Shown here one piece after another: positions 1 through 12,601 of a stretch of DNA of 64,000 nt (its first letter is position 1; every line of letters starts with the position of its first letter). The notes below the pieces were generated by a model. The model ran no database searches. It was not told where the DNA came from and saw only the letters and a program-made list of their open reading frames with translations. The stretch lies in assembly GCA_037951105.1 (NCBI GenBank), contig JBAMJV010008827.1, positions 1 through 64,000 of the forward strand. The letters are read 5' to 3'. A program made the position numbers and the translations under genes. The DNA comes from Echinarachnius parma. Its lineage: Eukaryota > Echinodermata > Echinoidea > Clypeasteroida > Echinarachniidae.

Positions 1-2050
1 TACCTGTCATGCTTACCTCGGATAAACTGAGCGTCATGCAGCCTTGATGAAAAGTGACATTCCCGATGTCCAGGTTTACATCAATTACCAATAGTAATGC
101 TTTTTATGATACCCTTTCATGGTGCACTTACCGATGAAAATACTGATGAAAAATACCGATACAATTTCTTATGCGAGTTGAAATCGCTATACTTCCCCTC
201 ATAATTATTAACAATTGATCGGTAGATTGAATAAACTACAATCATCAACATAATCAGTACATTTACTCATTCATTACCAAGTCATTGTCTATTTGTAATA
301 CGTTTTTATTATTTGATTTATTGTCATCGATCAGCATCACATATTTATACTAATCATCACTAAGTTTATTATTTTCAATCACCATCATTCATATCAGATG
401 TACTAAAATAAACTGATGAAAATATTCTGATTGAACTTAATATTTACAAACAATCAAAACCATCGCTAGTCGCACATAAAATTAAATCATATCATCTTCA
501 TCATCATCGTCATTATCAACATAAGTAACTGGACAGTCAACAAATTATAATTATTAAAAGAAGAGGACAACAAAAAGTATTTAGTTGAACAAGACGGACG
601 GAAACAAGGGTGAACATTGTTTCTTCAAGCCCGAATGTCTGTTGAAGCTGAAGTTTTCCGATGTTTTGAAGGAGCCTGGCAACAAAAAGCTGTGGTACTC
701 TTTACTGCCTCAGAGCGTCTGTCATCTTCCTTAAAAGGAAAGAAGAAAAACAAAACATGTAATGTTTATGATTATGTTTATATAGTTAAATTTTGCACCA
801 TTACTTAGTCGATATGACAATATATCAAGGGGCCCAAGTTATTATGAATACCACCACGTCGTCCTTTTCTCGAAGGGCAAAATATTTTATTAACGCAAAA
901 CATGAGCACGCATATTGAAAGGTTCTGTGACATAACAAAAATGATAGAAGAGTTATTTGACCTCAAAATTCTGTGCAATGTTGTCTGAAAACCTTAGTCA
1001 GTTGCCATATTGTAAAATTGTGGTGTTTTATTGATCAAACATAGTTAACAAACATCAGATTCTTCGTAAACACGCAAGTCACAACATCGCATGCACAGCC
1101 GACACAACTCAAATCACATGCACTCACAGTCAAACAATCATTCGACTACGGCTAATTTTGATAATGTGCTCTTACATTTCGGCCATTTGACTTTACTTTT
1201 TTTGTAGATAACTGTTTGAAAACCTCAAAAAATGAAATATTTTTAAATTGTGGAGTTTTATTCTTGTCAAAACAATCATGGCCTTTGAAAATTATACACC
1301 GCTCGCCGCCTGATATCGATGACGCGAGTTAGCTCGTTGTTTACGATGAAATGGGATACTCCATTCGCAAGGCGGGGTGGGGGTAATTACAATTGAAAAC
1401 AATACAAATTAAACTTTCACAAATCTGACAATATTCTCTAAATTTATTTCTGCAAGTACAGCAAATATTATTCTTGATATTTCCTATCATTTAATTAAGT
1501 TTTAAATAAAAACTGAACTGATAATAACATTAATTTGAAATCATTCTACCTATCCCAAGCAGAACATGCTGTACAGGGCGGGGTGGGGGGGGGGGGGGGG
1601 GGGGGGGCAAAACAATGCTTTGCTAATTATAATAATTTGCGCTATTTCTGAGTTGTCGGCAGAACAAAATCGCGCTGAAACTGTTCTTTCTTTCCTCTCT
1701 TTTCAAACCACAAATCAAGTAAAACATCGTTTTTATAAACGCAAAATACAATCACGCACATTCAACAATATTTAGAATAAAACAGAATTGTTGACAAATC
1801 CCGATTTGAAAATCAACTTATTCAGCAGATATTGTAAATATTTTAACATTGTTATGGCCCCGTTTTCCACTTCAAAAAACTGCGGAAGAAACGGGTATCA
1901 TTCAAGCGGGAATATATAACTTTCCAAAACACTCTCTCTCCGTCTCTCGTATTCAGTTCAGCATGTCTGAGCTTGTTTTGCACACGTCGTGCTAGTGCAA
2001 ATTCTAATATTGTTTTTTTCCGAGCTGATCATATTATTACAGAGTGCATG
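1..2050 (+). other. Presumed neurexin intron, no gene seen
   Basis: AT-rich with no exon-like sequence. Only a long G run (1585-1607) and short related segments ending in gtgg(a/t)gttttatt near 1020 and 1250 stand out. Confidence 0.5.
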
Positions 2051-2063
2051 AACACAAAAAGGA

Positions 2064-2222
2064 CAGAAAAGAAAATGGGAGTGGGCAGATAACTCGGGAG
2101 TTCAAAGAGGGAAAAAGGAATGAAAAGAAAATGAGAGTGGGCAGATAACTCGGGAGTTCAAAGAGGGGAAAAGGAATGAAAAGAAAATGAGAGTGGGTAG
2201 ATAACTCGGGCGTTCAAAAAGG
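2064..2222. repeat. 56-bp tandem repeat, about 2.8 copies
   Basis: The phrase gtgggcagataactcggg recurs at 2081, 2137 and 2193, exactly 56 bp apart, with the surrounding purine-rich unit conserved. Confidence 0.9.
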
Positions 2223-3139
2223 GGACTTTTTGCTTTTTTTTCGGGATATCGAGTATCGATTTTTGTGCCCGGGACTCGACATTTTTCGGCGGGACCCGGG
2301 TACCCGGGACTCGTCAACAGCACTACATGTAACCTGAACAAATTTCAATATCTGCTTTTGATATTTAGACAATGCTATGTAAGGTAGATTGATTGATATG
2401 TTAATTGCCATTTGGTCTTTGTCTCAATTGATCTACCACATGATGCCAGAAACTTCTATTTCCCCAACTCCCAAAGTTGACTCCAAGACCTAACCCTTAT
2501 CCCAACCCCTAACCCTTATCCTAATCCCTATCCTAATCATAAGCCTCAGAGACTAGAATTCACAAAAGGAGGTTTGTGTTAACCATGGTTAAAACTATGG
2601 AGTGCCATTTGTAAACTGATTGTTAAAGAATACACACTCCTTATATGTGAACACTGTTGATGCAACACATTTGCTAAAGGCACCAAAAGAACGTCTGTCT
2701 TCTCAGATGGTGGAATTTGCTGGTTAGCTAGCACTAACGGTCATACCATTAGAAATTAGCAATTTTGTTCACTTGTCTACAAGCAGCACCTCATAGATGT
2801 AGACTATGGTTTATGTAAACCTCCTCTGTGTACTCCAGCCATACATGTTTATTTTGATAGTAAATGAAACAGATGATCACCAAACAGCAAGTTACCAATT
2901 AACTCCCTATGACCTTTTCTACAGGACATCGTGCACCAGTTCAGTACAGGAGTGTTTTAAAAGTGCAATTACAGAGCATTCTAGCTCTTTCTTATTTCAC
3001 CCATACTGCAATTAAATTCTAATCGATAGAAATTCTCTTGAATATTGCTCATAATGATCAAGGTTAAACAGTTAGTGCCGGTATTCTAACCTCTTACACT
3101 GTACATCAAGAAGAGTAAGCGCAAAGTTATTGAAATTTC

Positions 3140-3370
3140 ATTTTTTGTGTATGTGAGTTTTTATGTATGTTATTGTTCGTTTGTATGTTGTATGTGTATG
3201 TTTCTTTGTGTGTATGTATGTGTGTGTGTGTGTACGTATGTTCAATTCAAGCATATTTGCTGTCGTGTGCGTTTGTGTAGATGTATGTGTGATTTATGTG
3301 TTTTGGTAGACTGCGTTTATGTTTGTATACGTGTTTGAGCATGCATACGCATATATGTGGGATACATGTG
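3140..3370. repeat. TG-rich simple sequence
   Basis: Imperfect TGTG/TATG microsatellite-like DNA; the short open frames over it are low-complexity artefacts. Confidence 0.7.
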
Positions 3371-3938
3371 TGTTTTGCAGGGAATGCTAGAGATGTCAAA
3401 AGTGTAAATGTGCGTTCCAATCCCCAGGGTAAAAAACCACACAAAAACTAATGTAAAGTAAATGTGATCATGACAGGGATGTAGAGGGAGTAATTTGGCC
3501 TAAATTTCATCTCAAGGACTAAACTGCAGTGATTACATATCTGGTTGGTCTAATTGTTGCTCCAAATATGGATCATTTTAAATACATGATGATCAAGAAT
3601 TCAATCAAATTTACTATGGTTATTCAACATGTTGTAGGTTGATTCAATGTCTAGCTCTATGCAGATGATCAAAGTAAATGCGTTATGAAATTTATATATG
3701 TCTTTGTCTTTTTATGATCTTTAAAGGAAACAATTATGAAGTCTACCATTAATCATTGTGGACATATTTTCAGTCAAGTAACCAAAAAAAAAAATACAAT
3801 TGAAAATAAAAAACAAAGAAAGCAGAAAATGGTATTGCAAGGTTTTCATATCTAAAATGAATATTGTAAAATCTGTTAGTATTTGCCAATTATTATGACC
3901 TTTTTTCCTAGAAAGCCAATACATGTTATAAGCTAAGT

Positions 3939-5363
3939 TTAACAATATAAATTTTAAATCTTAAATCTTAAATCTATAAAAAAAAGAGAAGAGTTTTAAC
4001 AAATTCAAAATGTGTTCATATCTTTGGTAGATATAGATAATGGTAGTCTGCGTGCACAGACCCTGCAGCAAATAATACAAAGTATACATTTGTTTTGTAT
4101 TTTGTGTGACCCTGAAAGCCCAGTTGCATCCTGTAATGTAATTTCCCTAGTCCATGAACCGTATTTCAACTGTTGGTCAAACTTGTTATTTCTAATAATA
4201 TGTTGAATTTAATTAATGGACTGAAATATCCTAGGGTAAGCATAATTTTGAAAAAGACTCGTCTACAAAATCCTGTTACGCTACTTTAACAAATTTAATT
4301 GACGATAAACTTTTGGAAAAAAAGGATTTTTCCAAGCAACTTAAAAAAGCCAGCAGATTTGCCCAACTTGGAAACAACTAATGAATGCAAGGTGCAGTCC
4401 AAGTGGTGCTTTACATGTATATTTATTAGGAACAGGTTTTATTGACTAGTTCGTCTCCAGGGCCCATATTCATAAAACGGCACTATTAGCTCTAGTTACA
4501 TTTAAGATGATAAGCATATATTTAGCCCTATCTTGAAATAGACTTAAAATGGAACGATAAGCTAGAGCAGGTTTTTGATATATGGGCCCGGGGTGTTAGG
4601 CAAAAAACTTGCATTATTTTGAATACGTTGGTGAAATAGTCTGCTCTGTTATGACTTATGTGCAGTCATTGATATTTTATCTTAGAGAAAGTAATTTACA
4701 AAGAAGTACTGAAAGTTTTCCAATCAATCTACCCACAATCTCTCTGTTGAGATTTGTTGACACTTACGTAAATGTATGTCTCATGTATTGATGTCATAGC
4801 ATGTCGTGTTGCCATAGTAATGCATCAATAATGGATGAAGAAATCTGTAAATGTGGAACCGAGATTATCCAAGGGAATTTCATGTGTGCCAGCGAGAGTT
4901 CAATATGCTAGTAACTTTACTTGTAGTGTATTATTGATGTGTGTAGACCTGCAGACGTGGGACTAACAGTTGTATTAATCTGTCCATTTCTTATTTTATC
5001 TTGTGCAACTTAAGCTAAATAATCTTGGATGCATACACGTGTATATGGAAATATCATAAACTCTATCAAATATTTTATGGGCAACTTTACTTTTATTTTA
5101 TTATTGATATGTAGGCACAGACTTGGGACGTTAAACTGTTTATTACTTTTCATAAATATTTGTGTGTTACTGTTACGTCAACGTATGAATAGTAACATTG
5201 TTGAAGAACAAATTGCAAGACTGTTCCATTTCAGAGGTAAAATAAAAAGTAGTTGTATACATTATGTGTACGGCCCATACGAGTCAATGGTTAAACTTAT
5301 GTGGGAAACAAATTCAAAATTGTATACCGTCTGTAAAAGGTTGTCCTACAGCAAGACTGTTTA
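3939..5363. repeat. 1.4-kb direct duplication, copy 1
   Basis: Repeated at 6567-7991 with a few per cent divergence and small indels. Begins at TTAACAATATAAAT. It contains a 130-bp MITE (4460-4588) bounded by GGGCCCATAT and ATATGGGCCC. No gene recognised. Confidence 0.9.
4460..4588. mobile_element. 130-bp MITE with GGGCCCATAT ends
   Basis: Inverted ends GGGCCCATAT..ATATGGGCCC; the inner arms also pair partly (TAGCTCTAG / CTAGAGC). The same element is carried by duplication copy 2 at 7081-7210. Confidence 0.65.
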
Positions 5364-6570
5364 TTAAAGGGTACCTCCGGACAGAGATTTAGCTCTCTTA
5401 CATCAAAGACATATCCCAAATGAACATACAAAACAAGTCTGTGATCCTGAAAGTATTTCTACATTGCTAGGGAATCATTTTTAATATCACATATCACTCA
5501 TTCCGTCAGCGCAGTTCCGATAACGATACCACTTAACGATCCTCTTATTGATCGCATCTGCGATATACCGCAGCAAGCAGAGAAAATCTCGAAAATTGCT
5601 TGTGTGCGCGCGCTGCTGCAGCACAGTGCGTATAGACAGAGCTATAAGAGAGAGAGAGAGGGAGAGAGAGACACGAGTAGCGCTATAAGGCCAAAAACAA
5701 TAACTTGTTGAATTGGAGTAACGGGCAACCAAACATTAGGGTAGGTAGGTAGGGTTTTTTTTTTTTTTTTTTTTTCAGGATTCGCTAATTACACAAAAAC
5801 ACATATATAACACACAAATAACACATATCGCAATTGGAATTTTTTATTTTATTATTATTTTTTTTTAATCAGAAAAAAACTTTAGGGTAGGCGGTATTTT
5901 TAGTGTCGGGCGGGTTGCGAATTTGCGTTTCCCAAACCATTCAGCAACTCCTTGTGATTTAGCGACTTGGTCAGAGACCATGCATACCCGAAATTTCCGA
6001 CTTTTTAGTCGAATGCCGAACGAATAGCAAATACAAAAAACATTGGACCAAGGTAGGATTCGAACCAGGGATCTCTAGCGTATCAATCTGACTCTCTATC
6101 CACGGAGCTATTTCGGATTGCTTGATTGGTGTTGGTTTAAAAAAATATATATATACCCTAACAACCCTTACCCTAACCCTAATGTACAAGCAATAGCATG
6201 TATACATATTGCATGCATGCAGAGATATGGTGCGATGCGGTGGCCGTGGCTAGAGTGCGAGCACGCGCGAAACGATACTAACTATCGCATGGGCTATGCG
6301 ATAAATCGCATACTACCATAATAACGTACGCGTATTGATTGAGCGGTCGTGCAAACAAAGTCGCGCGCGCGAACCAGTAAATAGCCGTGGTTCCGTAGGT
6401 CGTAGTAATTAATTGCATTGTTCTCAAATTACAAAAACATATCAGACACCATGAGAGTATGTTTGGTATTCAATTATAGTACCAAAACAACTAAGGATTG
6501 GCTTTATCATGCTAAAATTCAGTTTCACTAAAACTGTACTCTCCTAACCAGAACTCAATTATCCCTTTAA
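5364..6570. mobile_element. TTAA-bounded MITE-like element (1.2 kb) at the duplication junction
   Basis: Starts TTAAAGGGTACC and ends TATCCCTTTAA. The right end matches family 1 (54312-54902), and an inner CpG-rich part (aaccagtaaatagccgtgg) matches family 2 (12190-12601). It contains a SINE-like insertion and lies exactly between the two copies of the 1.4-kb duplication. Confidence 0.6.
5755..6118 (-). mobile_element. tRNA-derived SINE-like element
   Basis: On the - strand, an A box (TAGCTCCGTGG, 6110-6100) and a perfect B box (GGTTCGAATCC, 6066-6056) are spaced as in a tRNA promoter, and a long A tract (5775-5757) lies downstream. The T and anticodon stems do not pair, so it is not a working tRNA. 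Confidence 0.45.
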
Positions 6571-7991
6571 CAATATAAATTTTAAATCTTAAATCTTAAA
6601 TCTATAAAAAAAAAAAAGTTTAAACAAATTCAAAATGTGTTCATATCTTTGGTAGATATAGATAATGATAGTCTGCGTTCACAGACCCTGCAGCAAATAA
6701 TACAAAGTATACATTTGTTTTGTATTTTGTGTGACCCTGAAAGCCCAGTTGCATCCTGTAATGTAATTTCCCTAGTCCATGAACCATATTTCACCTGTTG
6801 GTCAAACTTGTGATTTCTAATAATATGTTGAATTTAATTAATGGACTGAAATATCCTAGGGTAAGCATAATTTTGAAAAAGACTCGTCTACAAAATCCTG
6901 TTACGCTACTTTAACAAATTTAATTGACGATAAACTTTTGGAAAAAAAGGATTTTTCCAAGCAACTTAAAAAAGCCAGCAGATTTGCCCAACTTTGGAAC
7001 AACTAATGTATGCAAGGTTCATTCCAAGTGTTGCTTTACATGTACATTTATTAGGAACAGGTTTTATTGACTAGTCTCCAGGGCCCATATTTATGAAACG
7101 GCACTATTAGCTTTAGTTACATTTAAGATGATAAGCATATATTTAGCCCTATCTTGAAATAGACTTAAAATGGAACGATAAGCTAGAGCAGGTTTTTGAT
7201 ATATGGGCCCTGTGGTGTTAGGCAAAAAACTTGCATTATTTTGAATATGTTGGTGAAATAGTCTGCTCTGTTATGACTTATGTGCAGTCATTGATATTTT
7301 ATCTTAGAGAAAGTCATTTACAAAAAAGTAAAAGTTTTCCAATCAATCTACCCACAATCTCTCTGTTGAGATTTGTTGACACTTACGTAAACGTATGTCT
7401 CATGTATTGATGTCATAGCATGTCGTGTTGCCATAGTAATGCATCAATAATGGATGAAGAAATCTGTAAATGTGCAACCGAGATTATCCATGGGAATTTC
7501 AGGATGTGTGCCAGCGAGAGTTCAATATGCTAGTAACTTTACTTGTAGTGTATTATTAATATGTGTAGGTGCACTGTGCAGACATGGTACTAACAGTTTT
7601 GTTAATCTGTCCATTTCTTTTCTTATCTTGTAAGTGCAACTTAAGCTAAATAATCTTGGATGCATATTGAAATATTATAAACTCTATCAAATATTTCATG
7701 GGCAACTTTACTTTTATTTTATTATTGATAAGTAGGCACAGACCTGGGACTCGCTTAAAGGTTAAACTGTTTATTACTTTTCATCAATATTTGTGTGTTA
7801 CCGTTACGTCAACGTATGAAAAGTAACATTGTTGAAGAACAAATTGCAAGACTGTTCCATTTCAGAGGTAAAATAAAAGTAGTTGTATACTTATGTCTAC
7901 GGCCTATACGAGTCGATGGTTAAACTTATGTGGGAAACAAATTCAAAATTGTATAGTCTGTAAAAAGTTGTCATACAGCAAGACTGTTTAT
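6567..7991. repeat. 1.4-kb direct duplication, copy 2
   Basis: Partner of 3939-5363; see that entry. The open frame seen over the 3' part of copy 1 is broken here. Confidence 0.9.
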
Positions 7992-8719
7992 CATCATTTG
8001 CTGCTGCTCACTACCCAGGTGTATAATTGGGTACTCAGTAGGAATAGAATGTATTTGTTAAGCATGTGTGCACCTGGAGCAGGTAGCCTGCATAGAATAC
8101 TCCTCTGGTAGTTAAGAATGTGCAGGTTGATTGTGTGTAGGTGTGTGTGTGTACAATAACCAAGGTAATAATACCATTGTAAAGTGCTTCGAGGTAATGT
8201 TCAATCACGTTACGATCTCATTATGATTCAAAATTATTTTAAATATTATTATTATCTTTATTATTAATATTATTTTTGAAGTAGTTGCTATTATAACTGA
8301 TGACATTATTATTTGTTTCACTCGTCAGATGTTTAGTGAGGAAGATGTGGCTCCAGGTCAAGGCCAGGTAACCATGGCAACCAAATGTAGTCCTATTAAC
8401 TTGCCTGGAATTGATCATGTTTGTCATTAACAACCAACTGTCAGTTGAAACTTTATGCGTTTATTCATTCTTACTCCATTCATTTGTTACCACACAGTGA
8501 TGGAGTTGCCATTTGTCTTTGTAATATGTAATGGCATGTGGATATTTTGAAGATACATTTATCTGGCACTTTGGATTAACAAACATTTGTATTGTATTGT
8601 ATTCATTTCAAATGTTGGATTTATTCTGTAATTAATACAAATAAAAAAGAGAGCATGAATTTTGAAGAGAGTGCAGAAAGGGTTTTCAACTTAATTTTCT
8701 CATATTTGAATCATGAAAT

Positions 8720-8980
8720 CACTGATAACGATAGATTTGCAGTGAAATCATTCATGCACAACAATTTTGGTGATATTTGCATGATATGAACATTTACATG
8801 GGTCATCACGAGCATTTGACTGACATGGAATGGTTAATTCAGCATTTTTTTACATTTAGATTGTGGCGTAACCAATAATGATAGATTTCGAGTGATACCA
8901 TTCATGCACAACAATTTTGGTATACTTTGCATGACCGGAACATTTGTATGTGGGAAATCACAAGTATATCAGCTTAGAGA
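8720..8980. repeat. Two-copy tandem repeat, period 150 bp
   Basis: catgcacaacaattttgg with its flanks occurs near 8753 and 8903, in two copies of about 100 bp. Confidence 0.65.
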
Positions 8981-10929
8981 TGATATTCTATCATATTAGG
9001 CACTATATAAATTGAGCCTATTATTATTATTATTATTATATGACTGAGGGTGAAAGATTTATATTGCACTTAAAACTAAAATCTTGCAAGATCTTCATAT
9101 ATCTAGTTATATACTCTTATTCTCAAAGCACTTGGAATTTTCGGCATCTTGCAGTACTTACTTGCAGGGCTATGGATTATAATAAGGGCTTTTTCATTGC
9201 TTCTCAACTATATGTGCTTCCCTACATGATGACGTCACAAATGGCGAACCCCCTGATCTGTGATCATAGAGTCTGGTATGGGACAAGTCGATGTGAGAGC
9301 AGGCGTGCGGTAAATGCGCACAGGCATGAATTTTGACATCATTTTGTTTGTATACCAGGACATAAGACTGAAAAATTCCTATTATCGCATGATAACTATT
9401 ATTGTGATATTGCTGAAATGCTCTCGCTTGTGTTTCAATTGAAGCACAATGAGTGAATACTAAAGACTAAATAAATGTTCTCATGTATTCAATATTTATT
9501 AATCAATTGTACACACTTTATTAAATAATACTACTTTAAAGTGTGTATATAAGAAGTCAAATGTATTCTTGCATCAATGACTGTTTGGCTATTATTGGAC
9601 AGATATTACAACTAATTCATTAACAAGTTGCAGAAAATAGATTGTTGTAATTGTTTTCCCTACTATTATATTTGGACTTCGGAGTCAACAAAAAATCAAA
9701 ATCACAGATTAATCTTGTGTTTATTTCAGGACTGGTGCAGTGCAGTGTGTTACGAGCATGTTAAATGCTGTGGATTTCGAGCATGCATTTGAATTGTCCA
9801 CAAATTCACCATCTTTTTTTGGTTTATCCCTCCATTGCAGTGCCCAAACTTAAGATCGCCATTTGACATTTGAAAACTGTCCGTTCCACTTGTTGTTTTT
9901 AGAATGCATACAAATGGGAACACCCACCTCATAGAAGCGGATGGGATATCGAATGACGGCACTGTTTGTAAAACTCTTTTCATTTTCCCGTTACCCCTCC
10001 GAATGCCATGCCCGGAATAGACCATTAGCGTATCAACAGATGTATGTATCCACGACATCGATAGGATCAGGGGAGGTCGAGTAGTGACATTTATGTTGAG
10101 TACCTGCTCCGGGGTATATATAAGGCGACTCCTGATTTTTCCATTTTTTCATAATGTATATTACAGTGCAAAAAAAAACACGGGGCTCAGGGCGAATTTG
10201 CCCCTGCCAACGAGAGCCTACTTTGCCGTAAAGTTGCCAATTTGAACGCCAAAATCTGTTTTTAAAATATCACAATGTGTTGCCAATTTAAGGATTTTCC
10301 TGAATTACAGCGATCTACGCAATGATACAAACAATTAAAAAATAACTAAAGCAGGTAGAGTAATAAATTAGGGCTCTAAAAATAGAGAAATTTATGCTTC
10401 TTCTCCTTGTAGACTCCATATAACTTTTTTATCTTCTTGCTGAAGTGTAGTACTACCAACCCACAAATATGTGGGACACCGTCCTTGATGGGTTAAAGTT
10501 ATATAAGAGCCGCCATATATTTGCATAGGGTTCAATGCAAAACAAATTCTATAGTGTTATTTTCATGCAGGCAAACTTGAAAAGCAGCAGCCCCCGAAAA
10601 AAATTTTTTATTTTTTCCCCTGATGTATTAGAACCTCCCATCTTTTTCCGTTTTCAACCCATTGAAGACAACTTTAATAAAGCATTAAACTATATATATA
10701 GATCCGAGCCCGATGATTTAGGGGAACAGTCCCGAATGGTTAAACAAATATGGTGTTGGGTTCTATAGTCCTGTTTTTGTTGTGCATGTCAATGCTTTAC
10801 TTTAGGGTTTTTACTTCTAGTATATTAGTATTTTAATCTTATGATGCTGTAGGTCTTTAGAGATTTTACTTCAAATAGAGTATTTGATTTATATATGATA
10901 CTGACTTTAAATGTATACTTCTCATAATC

Positions 10930-11680
10930 TGTTCTAAATGATTCTGTGTAACATCTCTTGCACTATATACAGTAGATCTTTCAATCATTGATAATGTTGC
11001 ACTTGTACATAGTGAATATGCATTATACATTGTACATCTAATAAAGATAGAATTATATTCATATTATACTGATTTTGAACTCATATGCACAGTATAAATC
11101 ATACTTTTTTGTTATATTCATATTGCACTGATTTTGACATTAATTATATTTCTTGTGATGGTCTCATTGGAATTCTGTGTAACATTTCTGGCACTGCGTA
11201 TATCATACAGGCATTGACAATGATGCATTTGTAGTGAATTATATTACATTATCCATGTATTAGTAGTATTTATTCATATTATACAGAATTTGTAATTTAA
11301 CATATTTATAATGCTGACTCTTGTTACCATGCTGTGTACTATTTTAGCACTATGTAGATCTTTCAAGCGTTGATAATGGTGCATATGTAGTGAAAACACA
11401 TTAAACATTAGTATCATATTCATATATCATACTGACTTTGAAACTAAATGTTTTGCTTAGGTGTAATTAATCTGGCGAATATGTAGGTCTTTCAAGCATT
11501 GATAAGGTTGCATATGTAGTGAATACACTTTAGACATCATTATATTCATACTGAATTTTTTTTTTTTCTCATGATTGTATCTAATAGCATTAGGTGTAGT
11601 AAATCTTGCACTATACAGATCTTTCTACCGTTGATAATGTTGCATTTGTAGCGAAAACACATTATGCATTCTGGGTAAAA
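10930..11680. repeat. Degenerate tandem array, five units
   Basis: A unit built on gcactat..agatctttcaa..ttgataatg..gca(t/c)ttgtag..gaa..acattat..cat recurs near 10960, 11192, 11348, 11475 and 11610. Spacing is 127-232 bp and divergence high, so it is an old array. Confidence 0.6.
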
Positions 11681-11916
11681 TCAGTGGGCCTATGGGCTGC
11701 AATCAGTATTCGCTTATATTTACATTTCGCAACATGCATGGGCAGACAGTTGCATTCCTAATTGTATTACCCTTTTCTCTCGACAGTTCATGCCCTCTTT
11801 ACAAATCGTCCGATGAGAAAGAGAAGGGCGCTAAAGTCACCTCTTGTACTTTGGTGATAATCTTATATATAAAGTTTAAATGTCATGTAGAAATCTAATG
11901 AAGCACTCTTTTATTT

Positions 11917-12008
11917 TTAACTCTTAACGTGCCAGGGATTTTAATGCTCTATGGCATTTGTGTGCATTGTAACTAGCAAAAATGCGAGCTTGGCACATGA
12001 GGAGTTAA
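11917..12008. mobile_element. 92-bp TTAA-bounded miniature element
   Basis: TTAACTCTTAACGTGCCA at the left and TTGGCACATGAGGAGTTAA at the right form an imperfect inverted pair. Confidence 0.5.
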
Positions 12009-12189
12009 TAAGTATTCCCCAAATTAAAAGCAACCATTATCTGATAACTTGGCATCACATTTATGAGACTGTGATATTCAAGATGGTACGCAGAAGTCAA
12101 TTTTTCAAAAATGTACTTAACGCCCTTCTCACTCTCACGCAAAAAATGAGCTAATTAACCCTCTCTAACCCCTAGCCATGGATAGAATT

Positions 12190-12601
12190 TTAAAGGATAC
12201 CACCACCCAAAAATAATATTCTTATTAAAGAAAGGTAACATCTTTAGTATTCCATTCCATCACAAAAATATGTTTCCAGAAAAAAATATTTGGAAAACGC
12301 ATCACCATTCTAAAGCATGCGTTCATGCGGTCTGAATTGCGAAGACTAATGTGTGCAGAGCGAACGAATCGCCCGGGATTCTATTGTCTACAAACGTACG
12401 CGTGAATAGCATTGGCGCACTCGCAAATGTTTGGCCCGTAAGGAACCAGGAAATAGTAGTGGTTCCGTAAGTGGTGGAAATGAATTGCTTTGTTTATGAA
12501 TTACACAACCCTTTGCAAAATGTTGGGTATCTATTTGATATCACAAAACGGTACCAAAACATATAATAATGTGTTGTTCTTTGCCTGGTGGTCCCCTTTA
12601 A
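12190..12601. mobile_element. MITE family 2, copy 1
   Basis: TTAAAGGATACCACCACCC at the left and CCTGGTGGTCCCCTTTAA at the right are inverted ends. The same 0.4-kb element occurs in the opposite orientation at 62911-63331. Confidence 0.8.

Noticed and set aside
5029-5367. 112-codon open frame in the 1.4-kb duplication
   Set aside because: Not preserved in the second copy and no domain recognised.
6047-6118. Possible tRNA gene on the - strand
   Set aside because: A and B boxes are present but the T and anticodon stems do not pair; called a SINE-like relic.
6155-6182. TAACCC-like telomeric repeat
   Set aside because: Only about four imperfect units; too short to call an interstitial telomere. 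Similar weak stretches at 2490 and 23880 are also dismissed.
9750-10058. 102-codon - strand frame near a TATATATAAGG box (10117)
   Set aside because: The TATA-like box is oriented for neither a recognisable gene nor this frame with confidence; no domain seen.
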